Below are positions 52,201 through 61,200 of a stretch of 64,000 bases of DNA, in pieces. Origin of the DNA: Trichostrongylus colubriformis. Taxonomy: Eukaryota > Nematoda > Chromadorea > Rhabditida > Trichostrongylidae. The position numbers were made by a program, and so were the translations under genes. The notes under the pieces are model-generated. The model was given only the letters and a program-made list of their open reading frames with translations, ran no database searches and was not told where the DNA came from. Positions within the stretch are counted from its first letter, which is position 1; each line of letters starts with the position of its first letter. The DNA lies in assembly GCA_963978905.1 (NCBI GenBank), contig OZ022261.1:11781992-11845991 (forward strand), read 5' to 3'.

Positions 52201-55200
52201 TGTCCATCTACCACTAGTAAAGCTGGTCGACCACTTTGGGTCCTGCTATGCATTCTTGAACTCATACCTTCTCTTTGCCATACAGAGGACAAAACGTTGC
52301 AAGCTTCCAGAGACCTTGAAGGCGATGTTCGCACATTCCTCCAAGAGAGAGACTCCGTCTCCGCGTTGAACACGTGAGGGTGGATTGGACAATTGAGGGA
52401 ATCACTCTTATATGGCTCATATGGCTGTTGCCTGACCTGCATTTTGATTATATTTCGCCTCGGACTAACAACCATATTTCAAATTTACCGCTATTCAACC
52501 ATAGATGCTATTCAGCATTATGCCTTATTTGAGGCATCGGATTGCTAAATCATTTGGCTTTTCAATTAGGGCATTTCCGAGTATACGCAACGGATGCTCC
52601 AGGCAGATTTTCGTTACTCTGAAGCCGCCTTCACTTCCCGCCAACTTTGATAAATACCCGCCATTTGACGTTGCTTTCACAGCAAAAATATGGGCTCGGA
52701 ACTCGCTCCAAAAAAAGCACGGGGTGCACAAAAAGACACCAGAAACTCTCTCACAATCCGCTTAGCATGTATAGTGAACGGGTATAACGGGGGAGGAGCC
52801 GCTGCGGCGTCGTGAACGCGTTCCACGATATTTTCATAATTTGCGGGGTGGAGTCTCATGGCCAAAATCGTATGTCGTAACGCTACATCGGCTCTTCCTG
52901 CATTTTACCCATTCTTAGCAAATACCACTTCCTGTTGTCTTCCAGAAACATGATGGAGTTAGAATAATTTTCCTTCACATTCCATGAATTTCCCTTAATT
53001 TGAATTATTGTATTTTTGCTTACGGATAACATCTCTCCTTCTGATCTACTCAAAAATTTAAATCATCTCAAATTTGTAATTGAAAACTAAAAATTTGAAC
53101 TTCGCAGGTCTCTGTACTACGTCACGGACGCCATATACCGTCTGCAGTTGAGGAAGAAGGTCCTCAAGTGTACCGTGTAAATTTCATTCCCGACGGTGCG
53201 GGTCAGTACAAAATTCATGTGCTGTTCAACAGGATGGAAGTGAAAGGTATGAGAGAATCAGACCTTTTTTTCTGAAAATGTACCTCACATATTTGCATTG
53301 ATAGCTCGAAAACCCGTCTTTACGAGCATATTCGGAGCAGATTAGAAAAGCTTGGTCAAACCATGTTACCACGAAGCAGACCTACTATGTAAGCTTGCCC
53401 AACGCGCCGTGTCGTGATCTATATCGATCCATGACCATCGGTGCCGCCAAGCAACCGCACGCGCTTGGTAATATTTATAAGGCTAAGGGAAATGCTTAGA
53501 AGCTGATGAGAAATGCAGATTACGGAAAGTAATGGAGCTTCAAGACCTGTACGGCCTTATTAGATCCTCCTTGATCACATTTCAAGTTTGTCAACAGTAC
53601 GCAAGCTCCGAAATAGCTCATTAAAGTAACTTTTTAAAGATGTTCTTACGTTTTGGAACTAAGGTTTTTTTTGCTTCAGAACTAAAAAGAGTGTTTGAGA
53701 AATCGTGCGCGAAAATGGAATTTCTTTGATACTCATATATTAATATTGTATTCGCTTAATTAGGGCTGCATGCAAAGTTCAACGCGACAAAGTGAGGACG
53801 GCTAAGATACATCCTCAAAGTGGTGGCCGAGGGGGCGGGGCCGCAGAGTGAATGCTAAGCCCTTTGTCCGCCGCGGTCGTAGACGAATAGTGGGACTGTT
53901 TACGTAACTTTCTGTCCTCAATATGCGTCTCGACCGCGGCGGAAGAAGGGGCAAGCATCAACTCTGAGGCCCCGCCTCCTCGGCCATTGTTTTGAGAAGT
54001 TGTATGTTAGTCACTTTCTCGGTGAAACTTTACATGCGATCCTTATTGAGCAAGTACATCATAAATATATGAATAACAGAGAAACTCATTTTTCCGTACA
54101 CGATTCCTTCAACGCATGGTCGCGGACAATGAAATTCTTCCCGTTCTGCCGTCCCATGTTTCCTTTTTTGGTGTTGACTCGGCACCCAAATGGCCAATCG
54201 GTTAGACTCTCTGGGGTGTGCACACTTATGTCGAATTTTCGCTTTGGAACGTCAAACTCGCGGCGCCGTCAGCTCAACTTGCCACGGTCGGTTGGAATCC
54301 CGCTCAGGACGCAAAGGTCTGGTACCACGGAGGATCTAAAATCAATAATTTTTCTCCCCTAAAAACACACAATGTGACATAAAAAGTAAAAGAAACGATA
54401 CCATTACATGATAACCATCTTAGTTGGAGAAATAATTAATTCGGGCGTTAAATTCCAAAGGGAATGTTGCAACGTACGCAACCACACGCGAAGAAATACG
54501 CGACGCCGCTCGCCGCGCGAAAACTCGGCATAACTGTACACACCCGACTCTCTGTGATGCGCTGTGCAACCAACTTCACTACAGAACCATAGGGAATTTA
54601 ATTGTGTGCTAACACATAGCTCCCGATATGGGAAGAGCATGCTCTAGTGTAAGTGTATCCTCGCAAACAGGTCTGATACCAGTTAATCGATTCTAAAACG
54701 ATGGAAAGCAAGGTCGGTACGACGATATATGGAGAGTGTCCAGATTGAAGTCGCGCTTCTTTCCATTGAGCCATGCCCTGCCAAAAAAGCAATGTCAAAA
54801 TAATTGTCCCACCATATGGATACGTCAGAAATGATATAATCACGTTCGTAGCCACTGTGGTGTCCGAATTCAGGTTCTCCATTCATCCTCGACATTGCTG
54901 ATGCATCGGCGGTTTCCGTCTTCGGCGAACAACTGCGTGGAGCTTCCGTCGGCCGTCCGGCGTCGTTCATGATCCATGCGGCAGCGGCAGCACCAAATGA
55001 CATTACCGTCGAGATCACAGGCATGCTTTCTTGTCATCCGACACCTTTATTCTCGATACTGCTGTTTCTGATTTCCTTCAGTGATCATTCAGTAGCATTG
55101 AACACAACGTTGGCATAGTTTTACTTCAAATCCAATGGCATTATTGAAATTCCTTGGAAATGCCCTACAATTGTACTTCAAAGGCAGTGACGGCGCTATG

Positions 55201-58200
55201 CATATGCACTAGACCATTGAGACCGCACACCAGTGGGGGCAGTGGGTGGTATAGTGTGTAACAGGACATTCGAACTCGGTCAGCTCGCGCGGGATGCTGC
55301 GTCGCTTAGCGCACGATCAGTTCACAACGGTAGGCTCCTTCCTGAAGACGACGTATCTGCGTCTCCGTTCAATCCAATTTGCTTTGTTGAGCGCAGCCAC
55401 GCCCTGGCCGGCATCACCGCAGAGTATAAAGCCGCTTATATCAGCAAGACACCGTCGCACCGATGATACAATTCACGTGACGCACTGAGCTCGTCGTGCA
55501 CTGATGGGTGAAATAGATCCGTACTCGCGGTCCAAATGCAGACAGAAGTGGAGGGCACTAGATCGGATCTTTGGACCCGAGATGCCGATAAGCTTTTCTA
55601 AAACATTGCAAGGAACTATAAAACTACTGTGCACGCAACGTGACTTGTACGTGCACCTCTAGCTTCTCTTCGTCGCTCGATCAACAATCAGTCCTATGCC
55701 CACCTCAATTCGAGCATGTACACCAGTGTAACGCTCTCCAAGACTACACTCTTGGTGGCGCTAGCAGTGCAGAATCATTTTATCATAGCACTGTGCTTTC
55801 TGCTTCAAGGTTTCTCGACAACGGTAAGCGCAGCGGAGTCAGTGCCGCGTCACTCGGTGCGATTGTCGCTTTGACCCTCGGCGCGTCCTCCGTGAATGCG
55901 CTGCGCGTCTCACTTAAAGACGCCGGAAGGGATAAATTTGGCAGACTGTAGAGTAGGAGTGCAGGGGTGCTTAGCAGTGTAATAGTAGTGAAGGAACGAA
56001 ATAAAACGCCGAGAAACCCGAGAAATAGGAGCCCGACCCCCTCTCCCCTCTGCTTCACTAGCTGGTGGGGTATATTGTAGACGGGCGAGAGGATTCATCA
56101 GTCAGCCTCTCCGGCGACTCCCCCAGCGGTGGAACGTCAGCACGACTGATCGTGGTAAGATCCCAAGCTGCGCTCAACAATTTTCAGTGCGAGTTCCGCC
56201 GCACATAGCCTTTTCTGAAGTGGAATTTATGTTTCCAGAGAACATGTACTTCCACTTCTCACTTTATCCTTACCCATCACGGTGCCCTAGAGGCATGGCG
56301 CGCTGTCGCACAGGTCCTCCTTCAGTACACCCTAGGCGTAACTACCAAGCCTAACCCTCTTTTCTTTTTTATTATGCTCCACAAGCACTAGAACTAGAGT
56401 AGGGTAATAAACAGGTAACAATTGGCTGTCAGCAACGAAATTTTTTTTGAAGGTTTGAAATCAGAAGCAGCAGGCCATCGCTCACCTGTTTGTGTAGCTG
56501 TAGATGTGCTATTATTCTGTTTATTTTTGCGAATTCTGGAACTAGACTGGATACCAAGTGCCTAAATAGACGTGAAGTGTGTGCGTGTATACGTGTGAGA
56601 GTGTCCGTGCCAAAACGTGATTCGTTGAGTTCGTCCACTTTTTTCCCCGTTTCACCCCTTAGCCAGTGCTTTACCGACGTTGACGTTTACGTTGGCGCTG
56701 AAGCACTAGAAGGACATGAATCGCATGTGCATCTGAATGGATCCGTGCCAAATCGACGTAGCAGCTTGAATTGACGTCTTCTTCTGGTGTCGTCTACTAT
56801 GTGTATATGTGTGTAGATGCTTAGTGGTCGTCTCACAAGGTCTAGCTTTGTAAGTGTTGAATGTTTCTATTTTTTGTTCAAATAATTTATTTTTTTTTCG
56901 TATTTTTCTGTTTGTTTTGTTCGTTTTTGTGCTCTCGCTTAGTTACACCTTTTCTGATGTCCAAACATCATCTAACAATGAGTTTTCGGGAATGTTTCGT
57001 TTTGTTCCTTTAGCTCCATCAGGAAAAATTCGCCATGGTGTGGTAACAGCTCTAGATGACGTATCATACAAAGTGGAGTGGATCCCACAAGAAGCAGGTA
57101 ATAAGGATTTACTACTTTGTTCACTTATGACACTTAGTTGGTCCGAGTAATGAAGAATGCTTTGGTTCTGTATTTCCGCATGCAAAATAGTCCTCAGACT
57201 GAACCCACGATGTTCTGAGCCTTTTCTCGCCACGCCATACACACGTTCATGGCTTCACTTTGTAGCAGCGAGACCTCGTGGCTCCAAGGGGCAATCTCAG
57301 TTCTTTTCGCATTTCTTCTTTTGTTTGCACATCATCGCACGTATTGATCGATCCGATTTGTCTGTGTCTAAATTATGAAATAGCTTCAGCTGGCAACCAG
57401 TAATATCCCTGGCCACCATAACAATTAATATCCACCCTTAGCAGATCTTTGGCTCATGAATATCGGCTGTTCTTTTTGAATTTTCTCGAGATTCTAGCTG
57501 ATATCATCTGAGCGTTTTCTATATGAACATTTTACACTTATTCATTCAATATAAATGAACAGTATTACTATTCGCTTTTTTTTCCTCTTCTTCCGCTTTT
57601 TCCTTCCTTTTTTGTGCTTTTCGAAATCGTGACTTTTCCAAGAGTACTTTTTACATGGTCCCATCCCCTTATCTTTCTGCCGATGCTTTCCGTGAAATTA
57701 CTAATGCATATTTCGTAGCCATGTTCTTTCCTTGATTCCGACACCACGATATCCGTGCTGTTTCCGAGCACAGTACTCGTGTGTTCCATTACGGACGAAT
57801 CCATGAAGAAGTCGACAAGCTCAAGAAACCTACGGTGTTGCAGAATTGCATAATTTCCTAAGTTCGGTGTCCTGTAGAATTGCATAATTTCTTAAGTTTA
57901 CTACTTGTGCTCGGTCTATGGCCATCGCTCAAGATGTGGAAACCCTGTTTTTTGCATCTCGGGTTGATCAGCGGTCAAAGTGCTCCTCAAAGGAACCGTT
58001 CACAAAAATTCCACGATTCTAATTCCTGTTAAAATCACTGTACTAAATTCAGTACATTAACAGAAACATGGAAAGGACCGAAGCATCTTCTTTATTCCTA
58101 GGCAAAAATCGAAAAACTGGAAGAAGAGCAACTCGTTTGAATTCCCGCCACAATAGTTGAGCAGCAGTCGGCGGTCTGAGCGCAGTTCAAATTTTCGCGC

Positions 58201-61200
58201 CTAATCTAGATTTGTTTCTCGCTCTGATCCCTGACCGTGTCGCCTCTTCGCTTCTCATCTCTCTCGCGTCCAAACCCACTCGCACGGCCTACTCCATCTT
58301 TCGCCACTTTGGGAGCTCTATCTCTGTTGGGTTATTGTATATGCGCGTGAAACATAGCATGCTGCCTTTTGTAGGCAAATATAACAGAAGTGTGTGAGGA
58401 ACAGAAAAACTTGATTTCCGTGGGCGACTCATTCAAAAGCATCTTAGAGGGAGGAAGTGAAGAAAGAGAGCCGGGAAGACATCTTCTCTGTAAATGAAAT
58501 GACACCTCTCATAGATATGACTTGCGGCGAAAGACGCGTTGAAAATCACGCTTCGAGGTTTTCTCGCCTCGTTTGGTTGCGTTTTGGCGGTACGGTTTTC
58601 GATGGCTGAGTGGCTGTGGAGGGCGGGGCAGCGTTCACATCGGCTAGCTTAGCTGCACTCGCCGTTTGCATTACCCCATTGAGCAAGCGGCTAACGATGC
58701 GAGAGTTCGCCAAAGCATATATTTGAACGTGGGAGGGGGTCTCATTTCCCAGGTTGATGACCGCTTCATCCCGTTCTTTCTACTGCTGCACTACTGAGCC
58801 TCGACTTTTATTTCACACAATCGGCACTATTCACTCTTAATGGGGCCTTTAAGGGGCCCCACGTCGTTGGTCGTTGATTTGATGGTATCTAGGGGATCAG
58901 GAATTTCAAGGGTTTTTTTGCTATATACTCACCTCGCTGTAGCTTCTTACTACTGAACCCCTCTCTGTCAGTGTTTGTCCATCAAATATCACATCGCGTT
59001 ACGGGACGTACCTAAGAATAGATTATCAGTAACACGTGGTCCTCCTAGTACCACATGAGGTGTTTGTGAAGAATGTTATGTCAACCACATGTTGACAGAC
59101 CTGCTAACATGAAAAGACATCGTGCTTATTGTTAACTACAAAAAACCCGCTGAAATTTCGGGCTCGTAGCTATTGTGCACTGAAAAAGCTTGGCACCTCC
59201 TAACTTCTAATTCAGTACACGTCACTGGCTCACCATGTCACCTATTATCACTTATTATTAAGTACTATCATATTCTACCACTTGCCCACAGTACTGCTTT
59301 TGTTTACGCAACACGGATTATGGCAGTTGGAACCAGGGCTAGCATGGGTTGAGGAATTGTCTAGAGGTGTCGCACTTGCGAAGAAATTTTTAACGTCCTT
59401 AATGAAGTAATCCTTAACGATAGTGATATTCCAGTATTTAATGTATTGGCAAAACAGCAATGGTCAGCTTATCACTCGTTCTCCAAACCATCAATACATC
59501 CACATCCTTAAAGGAATCGTCCACGGAAAATGCGTTTTTGTGTTACCCATACGTTTATGTTGTATTTGCCTAATGTGGGCCTCATGCAAAATTTCACGCG
59601 AAAAAATGCGAATCTGGCTGAGATACAGCACCACAAAGTGCGGTCCCAGTGGGCGGGGCCTAAGAGAAAAGCCTCGTTCCGTCGTCCGCCGTGGTCGGAG
59701 ACGCATTGCAGGAGCAGAAAGTTTCGTAAACAGTCCCACTCTCCGTTCCCAACGGCGGCGGACCACGGGAGGAGGCTTTTACTCTTAGGCCCCGCCCACT
59801 GGGACCGCACTTTGTGGTGCTGTATCTCAGCCAGACTCGCATTTTTTCGCATGACATTTTTTATGAGGCCCACATTAGGCAAATACAACATAAACGTATG
59901 GGTAACACAAAAACGCATTTTCCGTGGACGATTCCTTTAAGCGGCTTAACGAGGAAGGATCGCTCGATTTGAAATTCGCTCACGAGTCGCTTCTGTTTTT
60001 CTTTCTCGTTTGTGTTCCCTCTAGGTGGCTCACTTCATCAGACACCCATTTTCTTTGGTAAGGCTTTGAAAGGATTTTCACCTGGTAAGTGGTGAGTCAT
60101 CCGTTTTCCGCGGTCTAGCCCCTTGTGCGGAGTTACATGGTAGGTACGTCAATATTCACAGTAACCCTCTTTAGCTGGAGAGGTAAAGTAATAACGTGAC
60201 TAACGGCACTGATCGTATGTGATATTCTTTGGTGCCTTTCTATCATATTGTCCTATAATTTCAGCTTCATCTCTTTTATGAGCTGCTCACAACTCCTCGA
60301 AGTTTTGTGATTCGCAATGGCAATGGTACTGGAGTAATTGTTGTGGAGGGGATTAGGAATCCTAGTTTATAAATATGTCACCCAGTCCCTCTGGCTTGCA
60401 AATTAACCCACTTTTCTACCTTTCACATCATTTTTTATTGTTTCTGTATTTCTGTCCTACCAAGAGATCCCTTTCACTTGTTCCACAGTTGTCACCCTCG
60501 CTGATGATATCAATCATTTTGAACCATTCATCTGGTCATTAGTCATGTTTAGCGAGCCGTTTTGCTGTTACTCACTCTACATGACTCGTTAGTAATGCTG
60601 ATCTCATCTTTGCTATTCGGATTGTAGTTCGATACCATTACCGACAGCAACGCTAAAAAACACCAAGAACTAGATCACATCACAATTATAGCTTCACCTT
60701 ACCACCCATTATCATTTTTTATTAATTGCTATCATGTGCTACCAGTTACGGTTTCTTTTGATTACACAACACTGATCAACGCAGTTGAAGTCAATGTCAA
60801 GCAAGTATTAGGGTATCCTCAAGAAGGGTCTGATTTGGCAGGGGAAGTCTTCAAGGAATCTTTAACGACCTTCCTGTTTATATTGATTTTTGATTTTGAT
60901 TTTGTTTATATTGATTTTTGGGGTGATCGGATGGGTGGTTTCTAAAAAGGTCGTCAATCGATAACAACACTTTGTATCTGGTAGTATTAGGTTGAACCAT
61001 AATTTCTGTTACCTTTTGACGAAAAATTTCAAATTTATTTTTCTTGATTTGTGTCTAACTTCAGTCAACAAAATATCAGAAAAAATGCTGACACTGTAAG
61101 CAACCAGACCAGCGAAGCGAACCATCTAATAAGTTGCTCAAACAACAATATAATGCCAGCGAATAGGGAGATGACAGATGCCTTGCTTATAGAAATCTGG

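Larger units (their letters stand above)
38593..53107. other. fln-2 intron 18 (14.5 kb)
   Basis: The largest intron, interrupting Ig repeat 3 between phase-0 exons. It contains two exon-like open stretches of unknown origin (39897-40010 and 47577-47768), a B element split by a nested insertion (41095-41862), D, F and G repeats, a 1.37 kb palindrome (45818-47190), and a 0.9 kb palindrome around a C element (50692-51613). The first part also has a degenerate ACTCTCACTC-type repeat (38765-38830). Confidence 0.85.
53247..54873. other. fln-2 intron 19
   Basis: 1.6 kb. Contains a C-family element (53695-54111) followed closely by an H-family element (54214-54545). The rest shows nothing recognised. 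Confidence 0.8.

Noticed and set aside
52505..52765. 86-codon plus-strand frame
   Set aside because: No family motif and no splice signals; the bases resemble general intron sequence.
56490..56774. 94-codon frame considered as an exon between fln-2 exons 20 and 21
   Set aside because: From the phase left by exon 20 every acceptor tried meets a stop, and exon 20 joins exon 21 perfectly without it.
59508..59940. Open frames of 136 codons on both strands with almost the same protein sequence
   Set aside because: They are the mirror-image reading of a palindromic MITE; the same happens in the copy at 14169-14600.
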